Origin: Cucumis sativus
Lineage: Eukaryota; Streptophyta; Magnoliopsida; Cucurbitales; Cucurbitaceae
DNA: 64,000 nucleotides
Assembly (NCBI RefSeq): GCF_000004075.3
Contig: NC_026657.2
Coordinates: 2,294,001 to 2,358,000 of the forward strand
Reading direction: 5' to 3'
Below the pieces are notes generated by a model. The model saw nothing but the letters and a program-made list of their open reading frames with translations. It was not told the DNA's origin and did not search any database. Of this stretch, positions 37,201 to 49,776 are shown piece by piece (position 1 is the first letter of the stretch; the number at the start of each line of letters is the position of its first letter). The position numbers and the translations under genes are program-made.

Positions 37201-37540
37201 GGCTTATTAAGTTTCATAAATATTATTTTTATCTTTAGGGTTTCAAGTTATTTTTTCTGTTTAGTTTGCACCTACGACTCTAGATAAATTTCTAACTACA
37301 TATTACATTTAAGTAGTTTTTTTAATAACAAAAACAAACTATATTTACACTTTGTGGCAAAATATCATTGAATTTTTTTACATAAGGTGAACGTCTTTGA
37401 GAATACGAAAGTTATTTTAAAGATTACAGTAAGAATGAGTCATTATGTAAGCCCACTATATTACTACTTTGATATACTCCATCAAAAGCTTGCTTATTTA
37501 TGATGATATGAGTGCCTCTATCTCCACAAATCATCGTTTA
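34300..37540. other. AT-rich intergenic region
   Basis: No gene seen. It includes the HyPRP 1 3' end and a 46-bp tandem duplication (listed separately). The short frame at 35426-35638 is not convincing. Confidence 0.4.
36482..36575. repeat. 46-bp sequence duplicated in tandem
   Basis: Two consecutive copies begin GACCAAAAAATCTAAATGTC, at 36482 and 36528. They differ by one substitution (CGATATT/CAATATT) and a one-base length change in GGGCCATG/GGGCATG. A recent local duplication. Confidence 0.92.
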
Positions 37541-37549
37541 TTCAAGAAT

Positions 37550-38190
37550 CTTTGAAAATTTGGTATCCCAAAAAATGTAAGTTTTTCATTTGGTCGCTTA
37601 TACATGAATGTATTAACACAGCTGATAAGTCCAAAAAAAAGGCTACCATGCTGGAATTTGAACCTATCTTGGTGTTCTTTGCAAAAGTCACACTGAAGAT
37701 CTGAATCATCTTTCCATTACCTATCCCACATCATAAGACATATGGAGAAGGATCATCAACATAATAAAATGCAATATTGCCTACCTCTGCAAAAGATATG
37801 TGTAACATCAATACAAAAGATAAAAAAAGGGGTCATTACCTTCAACTCCATTGCTGTGACTCTATGGACAATATGGATTTAAAGGAATAACATGATTTTC
37901 AAAGATGTGGAGCATACTGTTTATGAAATTTGGGATGACATTCAACCGCTCACTGGTTTTTGGACTAGTAGATTGAAGCTTTTTATTAGTTATAGTGTTA
38001 GTTCTATTGCTTTAAACATCGATGCTTTTTGCATAATTTTTGGGCTTAGATTTCTAGTCTTGCACTCTTCTGGCTTCCTGTTATCTTTTCTTTTATTTAA
38101 TTTGAATGAAGGGAAAGTGATAAGGGTGTTAACGGGGTGTCTACTTAGTGAAGATGTTCGGGTGCACCCAATTCACCCATCATATCATTT
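37550..38190 (+). pseudogene. Decayed LINE 3' part: zf-RVT region plus 3' tail
   Basis: Translation from 37561 gives KKCKFFIWSLIHECINT, then a stop near 37700. Another frame gives AVTLWTIWIKRNNMIFKD, and then DVEHTVYEIWDDIQPLTGFW from 37902 to a stop at 38194. The FFIWSL...NT and TLWTIWIKRNNMIF signatures are those of the zinc-binding region that ends plant L1-type reverse transcriptase ORFs. Frameshifts and stops show it is dead. The 3' tail (GGTGTCTACTTAGTGAAGAT, GGTGCACCC, CATATCATTTTTAAAAAAA) is shared with fragments at 33.1, 43.6 and 48.1 kb. No upstream reverse transcriptase domain was recognised, so it is probably 5'-truncated. Confidence 0.72.
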
Positions 38191-38195
38191 TTAAA

Positions 38196-38356
38196 AAAAT
38201 ATCAAAAATAGCAAAATTGACAAAATATTTATAATATATAGCAAAATTTCATATTCTATCAATAATAAACATTGATAGACAAGTCTATCAGTGATAAAAT
38301 TTAAAATTTTGTTATAATTTGTAAATATTTTAATTCGTTTTATTATTTTTAAAAAT
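38196..38356. repeat. Fold-back repeat, ATAGCAAAA family (near-complete)
   Basis: AAATAGCAAAATTGACAAAA on the left and AAATTTTGTTATAATTTG on the right flank a central palindrome (ATTCTATCAATAATAAACAT, TGATAGACAAGTCTATCA). One of the clearest copies in the window. Confidence 0.75.
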
Positions 38357-40424
38357 AACAAAAATAGTTTAAGAATATTGCTACTATTAAAAGAATATAA
38401 TAGACATGGTTAATACTGATTTTACTATTTTTTCTACTTTTCCATACTTTCCTTCAATTGTAAGTTCAAATCTTCTCTACCACGATTACTTTTACAAAAT
38501 AGTTTTTATTTCAAACATCAATAATTTTCTTTCTTTCTATTTTACCCTTTCTTTATAATCATTTTTAAACTTAATTTGATGGATATTTTGTCATTTATTA
38601 AATCAAATGAAATATTGTTAATTAATAAAAATGATTTTTTTAATTATTAATTATCATTAAATGTAATAATAATGTAGAATATGAAATGTCTTTATTTATT
38701 TATTTTTAAACAAAACCACCCAAAATTTATGATTTTACCTTTGATTATAATTAGATTGGTTTCAAAACTTTTGAAATTTTAGTAGTTTTGTAATATCATT
38801 TTTGTTACTATAAAATGTGAGTTTTTTTTCACTACATTTTCTAAAACTCATCTTCTTTTAGTTTTGGAGATTTAGTAGCTTGAAGATGAAATTTTAGTAA
38901 TTTTAGTTTGAAGATGTAAGTTTACGAATGAAGTTTTAGTGACTTTATGATAAAATTTATGCTTGAAAATGAGGATGTTGGAGTTTGTTCATCTTAAAGA
39001 TGAAGGAACAAATTTTTTGTTACGTGAGTTTGCGAAGAATGACTGTATATTGAGCTTGAAGATAGAATGTAGAGGCTTAGAGATCATGTGCTAGAAGATG
39101 AAGGCTGGTGGATTGTTAATATTTTTATGATATTTTTATTATTGACTTGATTTTTTTTGTACTGAAAATAGGTAACTGCAAATATGTTTTTTTATGTTAA
39201 TTTTTTTAATTGATATAATATTCTTCTTTCTACACAATAATAATAAATAACGTAGTAGTCCTTTATTTTATTATGTATTTAAAAATTAAACAAAAATATT
39301 TGTTATAGTTTAAGAAATTTTATATTAATTACACCCTCTCTTGTTTTAAAATATTTTGTTTTGCATAACTCATTAAACGTGAATATCTTAGCTTTCAAAA
39401 AAAACAAAAATCTTAACATTCTCATATTTCCACTTTTTCCTTTTAGGTAATTTTTTTATTTATACCAAATTTATATTATGCTATTTATACAAATTCAACT
39501 CTTTTTATATACTAAAATAAATACGACAACTTATACTAAAATAAAATGACAAATTTCATACTAACTGGATTTTTAAAAAGAAGAAAAAAACTCATTTAAG
39601 ATAAAAGCTTAACTTATTTCCTATACCTGGTTCGTTATCTAACAATTTTTAAAAAGAAAAACAACAAAGTCAGTGATACAAACTTTCACTTTCTCAACAA
39701 TATTTCATGAAAAATGTATTTTTTATTCAAATTTTGAATTCACATATTACTAAAAATCATGTAAAATTTGTCGGTCTTTCTTTATTGCTACAATTGTAGT
39801 GAATGATTTTGGAGCATTAGTAAAACATTGAGATATTATTTTAATATTTTTTAGTATGTTTATTATATAGTGTCCAATGTTCCCCTATATAAAATTTCTG
39901 GATTTGCCAATACAATACACTACCTCGTTACTATGTATTCTTCTGTCGTCTTTTCATCATTGGGAAGCATTAGTGGCTGAAATTTTTTTCATAGTTTTTT
40001 GTGTTTGTAATTTATAATAATAATAAAATAAAATTTTTATGTGGCTTGATTTTTTTTGTTTTTAATTTTTTTTTTTATGTGTGGCTAGCAATTAGGTCAA
40101 GTACAATATTGTATAATATTTGAAATTGCATAAAGAGATCCCACTTAATTTCTAAATTTGGCTCATTCCCTTGCAAGTGGATATGTAAAAAGAAAGTCCA
40201 AAAATCAAAAGTGAAAAGAATTGAAAAAAATGATGAAAGTGAAATGATAAGACTCGTGTGTTTTGTAATGTAGCTACAACTTGAAATCTTACTTAGGAAT
40301 TCAAATTTTTTGGATGGTTTGAAACAAATTATCATATTAAAATATAATATTGAAAACAAAAATCAACGCGGAATTACAAAAATAGTTGAATAGTTTTAGT
40401 TTCACCGACATCAGGAATGCTTTT

Positions 40425-40640
40425 AAATATAGCAAAATGAGTTAACTTATTTACAAATATTGAAAATTTTTATTTGATATGTGATAAATTATGATAGATT
40501 CAAATAAACATCTATCACTTTAGTGATAAATAATGAATGTTTATTTGGATCTATTGCATCTTATTATTATTGATAAAAAATAAAACTTTGCTATATATTT
40601 ATAAATATTTCTAACAGTTTTATCATTTAAAATATTTTTT
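40425..40640. repeat. Fold-back repeat, ATAGCAAAA family
   Basis: TTAAATATAGCAAAATGAG at left, AAACTTTGCTATATATTTAT at right, with an inner palindrome (TGATAGATTCAAATAAACAT against ATGTTTATTTGGATCTATT reversed). Slightly longer than the other copies. Confidence 0.7.
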
Positions 40641-41624
40641 TCTTAATTAATTATATAACTTACCTGACTTATTAGTATTTTTTAACAAGCTAGATATACT
40701 AGAGAAAGAAGGGATGTACAAAAACATATCACCGTTTTAGCACCCTCATCATCATACTTTTCGACCAAAAGCTCTTGGAATGATATTATTATATAACGCC
40801 AACATGAGCTCAACTCAATTAACACATATATGTATCTGTGGACAAGAGGTTTTAGATTCAAATCTCTCAACTCCATTTATTACAATACCTTTAAAAAAAA
40901 TACTACTATCTAACTTGATTGACTTATTAGAATTTGCTTAATTAATTATATAATTTGTTTGACTTAATTAGTAAATCAATATAGCTAGTTTTTCTTTTTC
41001 TTTCTTCTTTTCTAAATATAGAATTACTTGTTCATATAGTTCCTTTGGAGCAATATTATTGGGTGCAATATCATGGTGCCATTTGGAACAAGCGCAACAA
41101 AAGAGTGGTATATATGTTGAAGATATATAACACACTATCACTTAGGGATGCTATTATGGTTGCATCTCTTATCTTTTAATTGGAAGAATTTTCTCTAGTT
41201 TATACATCTTTTTTTTTTTTTTTCTATTTCTTGTCTATTGAGCTCTTTTCTCTAGGGGCATAGAATTGTTCGTGTTTTTTCTTGAACAAGTCTCCAAGTT
41301 GGTAGAAATGAAAATTTCAAAGTGTAAGAACACATTTGAAATAAAATCTCACTTAGGGATAATTTGTGTAATTTAATTTTTTTTCTTATCATATAAAATT
41401 TATTATTTTATTTTTATTACATTTTTATGATCTTGTGAATGATTTATTTGCATTTATTTGAGTATATGCATAGTTCAACTACTGCCAATAGTTGAGAATT
41501 GTGAGATGTTTAAATTTAAGATCAACTCATGGATGAACTAAAAAGAATTTATTGAAGAAAAAAAGTCAATGGTTGAAATTTGGGAATAGCAATCTGTATT
41601 AGGAAAATGGTTAAATAGTATAAA

Positions 41625-41780
41625 TTTTACAAAATATAGCAAAATTTTATATTTTATTAATGATAGGTATTAATAATCACGGATATGCTTCTATAAGTTA
41701 TATTGATAGGCAACAATAAAATTAACTGCTAATGTCAATCTTAAAATTACAAATATATTTTAAAAATTATTATAGTTTTT
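41625..41780. repeat. Fold-back repeat, ATAGCAAAA family, diverged
   Basis: AAAATATAGCAAAATTTTAT at left; the right half is eroded, ending near AAATTACAAATATATTT. The central words ATTAATGATAGGTATTA and TATATTGATAGGC are still visible. Confidence 0.5.
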
Positions 41781-43411
41781 TTTTTTCTATATTTAAAAAG
41801 GTCTCTTCAACGCTATAATGATTTTCTTTTATTCTAAAAATATATGCATTTTTTTTTTTTTGAAACTTTGGTGGCAGAATTGTAGGAATGTGACGGATTT
41901 TCTTGACTTATAGAAGTTTTCACATTTGACTTCTTTTTCTTTAGTTCAATTTTATTTTTAAAAGATCAATAATTGTAAAGATTTAAGTATACAAACACAT
42001 ATATTTCTATGTCACGTATTAAAGTATTGGGTTCAACTTAAATAATTTCACTCTTTTTTTTTTTTTAAAAAAAGACTTAAAGTGTGATTTGACATTTTTG
42101 TTTTCAACAATGAGATTAATTAAAAAGAATTTAATTTTACCCTTTTAGTTGAACCTATAGGGTGTGCAAATTTCTAATATTGACTTATTGGTTAATTGTG
42201 TAGGCTTTACCAAGTTAAACTATATTTAAATTGGCTTAGCTTCTTGCTAAAGTTTTAATAGTAGGCTTTAAAAGCTATACAGTACAATGATTTACATGGT
42301 CTATTGTATAATGATTTTTCTAAAAATTATAATATAGCACAAGATGAACAAAGTGAAAGAATTTATTTAAAAACGATAAATTTTCTATAATAACATATTA
42401 TAGAAGTAGAAAAATTACATAGAAAAGCACATGATCTATTAATAGAAAACTTATTGGTTAGCTACAAAATTCAAAGGTAGAAAATATGAGTAAAGTTATT
42501 ATTATTTTAATTTAGAAAATTACACACTCTTTACGAGATTGTGTTTTTTGGCCAACACAATCTTAATGGAAGACACATTAAAAATAACAGTCTAATTATA
42601 TGAATCAGGTTCTTGCTAAAATATGTGATTTTCTTATCGATTAAAAACTTACCAACAAGTAAAGAATTATTATCACCCAATTTTTTCATTTCTTCTATAT
42701 GCAATTATTGTTCCATTATTTACAAACTATAGTATTTGTCAAGTCATGTGGTTGAATGTTCATTCACATGTTACCATATTTTAGAAGATGATTGTTCATT
42801 ATACAATGAATATCATATAAAGAAAAAAAAAGTCTTAAGAAAACAACATTGAGTTTAGATTAATGGTTAGTTTTACTCCCAAATGAAGTTAGCTATTTTT
42901 TTTTACTTCATTGATATGCTTATTTTTATTAATTTGAGCTTTTGTTCCTATAACATATAATACTGATAGTATTTTAACCAATACCGATTTGTTTTAATTT
43001 TAAAAAATAAAGTTATAATTTTATAACTTTAATTTGTACATAGATGGAAAGTTATTGTAAAAGTAGGTCTGATTTGATCTTTTACATGCATATATCTATA
43101 GAACAAAAAAAGTCATCAAAATTTATTTTGATTTTTGGTTTTTTAAAAGACAAAATATTTTTTAAAAACCTAAAAACTAAGTAGATATTAAAGATCCTAA
43201 ATATTTGTTTAAGCAAAAAAGAGTAATAAAGAAAATATAATGAAATAAGCCTAAATTTACAAAACATAAAAAAAATGAGAATAATTGTTTGAAGTACTTA
43301 AGTTTGGAAGCATTGATGCAGACATTATTGTAAAATGAAGATTCCTTATGCATGGTTGATGTTATTGGTGGAACATAGTGAGAGAGAAATTGAGATCGAA
43401 AGAAGAAGAAA

Positions 43412-43555
43412 ATGGAAGTTCATCACATGTTCACATTGAAAAATGTGCTTTCTCTGGCCATTGCCAACCCTAAACTCATCTCTCTCTGTCTCACAAACTG
43501 TACTTTTTCTTCACCATTCCTCTCTTCTCAGCCAACAGAATTGCAAGACTTGTAA
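43412..43555 (+). other. Small exon-like open frame, 47 codons, unknown
   Basis: ATG (43412) to TAA (43555) gives MEVHHMFTLKNVLSLAIANP and continues for 27 more residues, ending TELQDL. The segment is less AT-rich than its surroundings and has normal-looking codon use, which is why it is recorded. It has no recognised family, no signal peptide with a clear cleavage site, and no splice partners that I can identify. It could be a remnant exon captured next to the LINE tail that begins about 30 bp downstream, or chance. Confidence 0.2.
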
Positions 43556-43574
43556 GATTTTTTTCCGAACAACT

Positions 43575-43650
43575 CACCCGTAAATAGCATACCATTAGGT
43601 GCACTCAATCATCTCAACTAAGTTGACACAATCAAGCACCCACCTACATG
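43575..43650 (-). mobile_element. LINE 3'-end fragment (minus strand)
   Basis: The reverse complement reads GGTGGGTGCTTGATTGTGTC, AACTTAGTTGAGATGATTGA and GTGCACCTAATGGTATGC in order, matching the layout of the LINE tails at 38.1 and 33.1 kb. Confidence 0.5.
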
Positions 43651-46194
43651 AAAGAAAATTGATCGCCACAATAAATGGAGTTCATATAAAAGATTAGCTG
43701 GACTAAAGGAAAGCCTTGCAAATTAAACGATGGGGGATAAAACAAGTGTAGATCTAGATATAGGTCTCCATTGAGCAACAAAACATAACGTTTTTTTAGT
43801 GATAACTCACTCTTATAAATGATTAATGACTCGTCCTTCATAAAACATATGAAACCTAACAATCTGTTTGTGTAAAAGTACGCGACCGCTTTTTATACAA
43901 TGTCACATATATGGAATGATCATGTCTATTGTAGTTCTAATGTGGTGACTATGTCTAACTCAAGCTTCATTTTTTTCTTTCTAAGTACTCCAACTACAAT
44001 ATTCATGAGGAAAGCGTAGCAAAGTGTGAGAGATGACAATTGCAATAGACATGACATCACATTATGGGTATGATCATAGATATGATAATCCGTAACACGA
44101 TACTGTAAAGAAAGCAATAATGTGCTTTTGTATAAACAGAAGATTAGATTTGATTGTGCTAAAGGGCGAGCCATTAAACATTATATGGATGAGAATGAGT
44201 CACCTGTATATACAAATAAAAAAAACTCTTAAAATATTTATTTAAATCAACAAATATTTTAAAAAATAGCAAATTTCTCAAACGGTTTACAAAATGTAAC
44301 AAAATCTATTCACAAATTCTCTATAACTCATTTAAATTTTTTTGCTATATTTTATGGATAGTTTCGTTAATTCTTTTTTCTACCCATAACAATTTTCCTA
44401 AATCAATTAAATTGTTTTAACTTTTAAACTAAGTTTTTTTAAAAAAAATTAAATGGTAAAGAACCAAAATGCAATAAAAACTATTAGTTAATTAAGTATA
44501 TTTGTAGCTAGTTAATGATGATTATGATTAATATAATATGAATTTATTTATTAATAATTTTAATTAGATTATCATTGTTAATTAGAATTTATTATTATTT
44601 TATTGATTAATACATCATAATTATATACATTAATATAATTTATTCTATCCAATTACTTACTTTACAAACACTAGTAATTAATAATTTAATTGATACTATT
44701 ATTGGATGGTTTAAATAATTAATTTTTTTAGAAAATTGAATTATTGTTTATCAATTAATATATTAAAAATTTAGAGAATTTTTACGATTAACTTTGCAAA
44801 TAAAATAGTAAAAGAATTTATTTCCACACACATTTATGCATAACTAAACATAGGCATCTTTAATTTTTCGCAATCTTATTCCTATCCTAATTTCCTCCGT
44901 CCAAACAGTCTCTTTAGATATTCGAACAAATATTTGTTGAGTAGTTAGAAAATAATTAGTTAAAGAAATCGATTGAAAATAAATAAATTTTAAAAAACTA
45001 AAATAGTTATATATCCAACAAATTAAATAAGTATTTAATTTTAGAATAAAAGGATCAAAATATCACTTTGTTTCTATTATTTAAAAATTGTTCAAACTTG
45101 ATCATTGTATTTCGTTTAAACACTTAATTCTAACGTGTTGTACTTTTAAAAATTCTTAAAAAATTTCTAACAAAGTTAATTTCTATGAAAATTGATTATC
45201 TAAAAATAATAACTTTTATACATGATGGAAATACAATGTGTGAATATGATTGAAAATTTTATAGTAAAATTGTTAATTGTCAGCAAATTTAAAATAAAAT
45301 GATAAACAAGGTAGGTGAACTAATTAAGTTCAAAGTATATTAACTAAAACCATATTTTTAATCTAAACAAAGAATGATTTTGAGACTTACTCTCTATCGT
45401 ATGCTGAATTTAATTGGTTTTCTTTACATACTTTTGAAAAGCTTACATATATATATATATTAAGATGTGAGTTGGTCAACTATTATTACTAGAAATGATC
45501 AATGGAAAAGTTATCGTAAATGACAAAACATAACAAAATTTTATAAATAGACCGTTTGTAAATATTTTAGTTCATTATTCTATAATAACTATTTTTTAAT
45601 GTATATTAACCAAAGAATTGCTTTAGAAAATATGTTTTAAATTTAAACTAAATTAAATTTTGTTTTGGGTTTTAGATTCCTAATCCCATTCCCACTTCTT
45701 TTAAATCACTAACGAAGACGGTAATAATTATGTTTGATGGGTATCTTCCTCGTTTGATTTTACATAAATAAAAAAAATTATAAATATAGCAAATTTACTA
45801 AATATATATAAATATAGTATTTTACTTTTATAGGATGACGGATAGAAAATAAAATTTTACTAATTTTATATTTATTTAAGTAGTTATGTTATTTAAAACA
45901 ATTTTTAATAAAAAATGTTAAAATAAAAAAAGTAGAGTATACACAATGCATGACTTATCTTTAACATGCATAATAGTACCAATTTTCTTTTTTGAAACAA
46001 CAAAATCTTTTTTTAATGTGACATGACTTATCTATAACAAATATAAAAAGGGTAAAAAGGTTAAATTATCATAATATAGTACATTTTATGAATTTTATTT
46101 TAAAAAATTATAAATTTGAAATGATAATCATATCTTACCTACCAACCTATATTTCGCATGTTAATTTATTAATTTTAAATTAAACTATTATCTT

Positions 46195-46402
46195 TTATTA
46201 TATAATCTTTTAGAATATTTTTAAAAATAGTAAAATAAATTAAAATATTTACAAATAATAGAAAAATTTTAAATTCTATCCGGGATAGAAATTGATATAC
46301 TTTTATCTTAATGCTATTAATATTTATTATTGATCGAATCTTGAAAGTTTTGTTATATGTTGTAAATATTTTATCAAATTTGCTATTTTTGATAATTTTT
46401 TT
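46195..46402. repeat. Fold-back repeat, ATAGCAAAA family
   Basis: AAAAATAGTAAAATAAATT at left and AAATTTGCTATTTTTGATA at right, with ATTCTATCCGGGATAGAAAT in the centre, which is itself palindromic. Confidence 0.65.
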
Positions 46403-48061
46403 TCCGATAGTAAAAAATTACTAATTAAATTATATATTATATTGATTAAATGTTAAAATACAACCCAATAAAATTCATTTGCTTTTGTTTTAACCCATGT
46501 GCTCCCACTTTTTATTTATATTTTCAATCGAACATTTTTAGTTTTTAACATTTGAGCTTAATTTCTATAATATAGTCATCAAGTTTCCAAAAAGAACCTA
46601 TTAAAACTAAAATTTGAAAAAGTAATTAAATCTCAAAAGTTTTGAAAACTATTATCTAAAAGATCATCTAAGAGTATTGACTATTAGTGACTACAATTTT
46701 TTTTTCTTTCTACAAACAATGTCAAAACTTATTCCTCTAATTTATATTATCTAAAATATATTTTATTTTCTACTTCTATTAAAGAAAAATGGTGGATTGA
46801 AGATACCAAGGGTCCTGGTTGGTGTGGTTTGAAAAAAAATCCAAACCAACAACAATTAAATTTTTTTAAAAAGTTTATACTACTGATCGATTGACTCACC
46901 AACAATTTGTTTGTGTATTATTTCATGATTAGAGTCGGTTTGAAACAGTTATTAAATTGGTCATAGTCGGTTAAATGACAATTTGATTGAAAAACCAACT
47001 CCAACCGACCGATGTGCACTCCTAAACTATACCGACAACGATTAGAAATTGTAACCCTAGTCTAAAGAATACATATGAAACATGACAAATTGGGTGTTGT
47101 TACCTAACACGTGGTTGCTTGTGTGTAAAACAGTCAATAATTGATAAAATCGTCCTGAATTGTACTACTATGTGAGAGTGTATATATACAATATATATAT
47201 ATAATGTATGAATTTAGAATAGAAATATATAGTGTGAAATTAGGGAATGTGTAGAATGAACAAGTGGAGGGGAAAGACAATGCATAGAAAGATGTGAGAA
47301 TCCTGTACAATTTTTCTGAAATCAAAATGGTTCACGGATTCTTCTGACCTCAACTCACGGACATGTCTTTGGAATTCTCAAATCACTACCAAAGTTCCAA
47401 AAATCTTCATCTTTTTCTCTTTTAATTTTCCCTCATTTACAAAAGTAAGAAAAAGAAAAAACAAAGCTTTGAGTAGTTTTAAAATATTCATTCAATTCTC
47501 CTCCACATTTTCAAAGTAGAGTTCATCCAGATGAGACTATTGAGGTCTTAATTTATTCAAGATATTGATAAAATGTTCATAACGATGGACGTTTAATTTG
47601 TGAAAAGAATTGCCTTTTTCCTTTAAATATGTTCTGAAAGTTTTGAAATTTTAATTCACGTTGTGTGTTAGATGAATGCATGGAAATGAGAAAACATTGA
47701 TGAAAGTATGAAGATGTGGATTGGAATTTGGAAATGTAAAATTACATGGATTGAGTTTAGCAAAAAGTTATGAAATATTAAATAGTATTTAAACAAAAAA
47801 GGAAAAAGAAAACCTAGATTGTGCTTTTGAGAACTGGGTGGAGATTTGGCTCAAAAAGATATTCATCTTCTTTTACGTGTCTTTGGAAATCAAAAAGTTT
47901 GGATACTGATGAAAATATGAAGTTATCGATTTTATAAAAATGTCGACGGATTAGTGTACGTTATTTTAAATGAATTATATTCATCAAGAAATTCTTTATA
48001 AAATTATATGTAAATTTGAGCATAGTTTCTTTCAAATTAGTAATAATGATATTTTTAAAAA

Positions 48062-48125
48062 AAAAAAAAAAACTAAAGGGATAGATCGGTATACGAACCT
48101 CTTTAACTAAGTTGACACTTAACCA
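48062..48125 (-). mobile_element. LINE 3'-end fragment, degenerate
   Basis: The reverse complement reads GTTAAGTGTCAACTTAGTTA, then AAGAGGTTCGTATACCG, followed by a long T/A homopolymer. Weaker match to the same 3' tail consensus as the other three copies. Confidence 0.4.
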
Positions 48126-48164
48126 ATAATTTATATATAAAGAAAAATAATTTAAATGACAAAA

Positions 48165-48345
48165 CTTCTTAAAATCATTTAAGATATTTAAAAGTATAGC
48201 CAAATATCACGATAATATATTTGTAACAGACTATGATATGATACAAATAGTAATCTGTCTTAATTTATCACTATTATCGTAAGTTAATTAACGGTAATAT
48301 TTGCTATATTTTGTAACTATTATGTTTTATTTTTTAAAAATTTGA
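48165..48345. repeat. Fold-back repeat, ATAGCAAAA family, diverged
   Basis: AAAAGTATAGCCAAATATCA at left, GTAATATTTGCTATATTTTG at right. The centre has ACAGACTATGATATGATACA and AGTAATCTGTCTTAATTTAT. Confidence 0.55.
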
Positions 48346-49699
48346 AAATAAACTTTTAACCTATTATTTGGGTGGTTTTATTAAAGAGCGCTTGCAAAAA
48401 TATTTATGATACATTTTCTAAATTGTAAAAATATCAAATTTAAAAGGTGTTATGAGCTGTTTTTTTCTAAATGTTTTTGTTGTCGGATGTAATTTTTCAT
48501 TTATTAATACTACTATGAAATGTTTTAAATTATTGTAGTTGATAAATGTTAACAATAACAAAAGATATAGAATAAATAAAATTATAGCAAACAACCTAAA
48601 CTTATTTAATAATGTATGGAGTGTTTATATATCAAATTAAAATTTTTAATGAGCTTTTATTTCTACAATTTTTAAGGTGCAATAGAACAAATTTTCAATT
48701 GGTTACACAACTTACTACTATTCTCATCCTTACACATGCTTAGTAGAGTTCGCATTAGTGAAATATATGAGTAACTTATTTTTATGGTTTTAAAATTTAT
48801 CTCTTGATATTTTTCGTATCATTATTAGGACATATCAAGTGATATTTTGTAGACACATTTTGTTAACTTTCTACAAATCTAAAAAAGTATTGAAACTTGT
48901 AACACACATGGAATGTTATGATAGGAATGTGATAATTTTTCTTTGGGAAACAAACAATTTGAGAGATTTTTGCTAATGTCATTTTTTTGGTTTGATTGCG
49001 ATGTTTGTTTGAGTAACATTCATTTTTGGTAATTATCTTCCTAATATTTCTCATATTTGGTTCTTAGGAAATGTTCTAAAAGATATATCCAATTCCAAAT
49101 ATTAAAAACAAACAGAAACTAGTTTCTTGTTCTCATCTAATAAACAAAGACATTACTTTATCATTTTTCTCGTACAACTACAATTCATTATAACTAAAAA
49201 CAATTATTATAACATAAAATATATAAATATATTATTTGACGATTAACTTTTAATGTTAAAAATATGGTAAAAAATGACGAAAATGGATAAAATATTTCAG
49301 TTTAATTTTATTTTTTAGTTTTTTTTTTTGCCACGAACCATAAATATTGTAATATTTTTAATAGGAGAGAAAGAAGAAACATTTCACCTGAACCTATTTA
49401 GATTTCATGGTTCAAGAAGCTTAAAAATATTAAGTTTATTAGAGCCAAACTTTGGCAACGTTGTTTTCTGTCTAATTAGTAAGTTAAAATTTTTGAGTTA
49501 ATCACTGACGTAATTTTGACCCAATAAAAATTAAAATAAATAGACAAGAAGTAAGAAACATTATTTACGAAACATAATTTTATTTTCATTTTTAAAAAAC
49601 ATCGATGAAACGACAAACAAAAATATACAGAGCAACACTTTAACAACTCTTATAGTCTTTAGAAGCCATTCACGGGCTTCTCTTTGTTACACTCTCGGC

Positions 49700-49717
49700 T
49701 ATATATACATATATATA
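49700..49717 (+). promoter_or_regulatory. TATA box of HyPRP gene 2
   Basis: CTATATATACATATATAT lies 60-77 bp before the start codon, the only strong TATA-like run at the expected distance. Confidence 0.6.
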
Positions 49718-49776
49718 ATCCCAACACATCCTCACCTCTAATTCATCTCTAGTAATTTTTTTTTTGAAGAACCCTA

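Larger units (their letters stand above)
38360..43380. other. Long AT-rich intergenic region with fold-back repeats
   Basis: No gene was recognised. Minus-strand frames at 40075-40359 and 40682-40876 are short and AT-driven. A SINE-like fragment at 40805-40878 has GAGCTCAACTCAATTAACAC and TTTTAGATTCAAATCTC, similar in layout to the one at 26.6 kb. Confidence 0.4.
43660..49690. other. Long AT-rich intergenic region before HyPRP 2
   Basis: No gene was recognised. Contains fold-back repeats (46.2 and 48.2 kb), a LINE tail (48.06-48.12 kb) and a possible hAT-like repeat at about 46805-47030, whose right end reversed reads TTTAGGAGTGCACATCGGTC. Minus-strand frames at 43644-43862, 43926-44174 and 47134-47325 show no family features. 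Confidence 0.4.
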
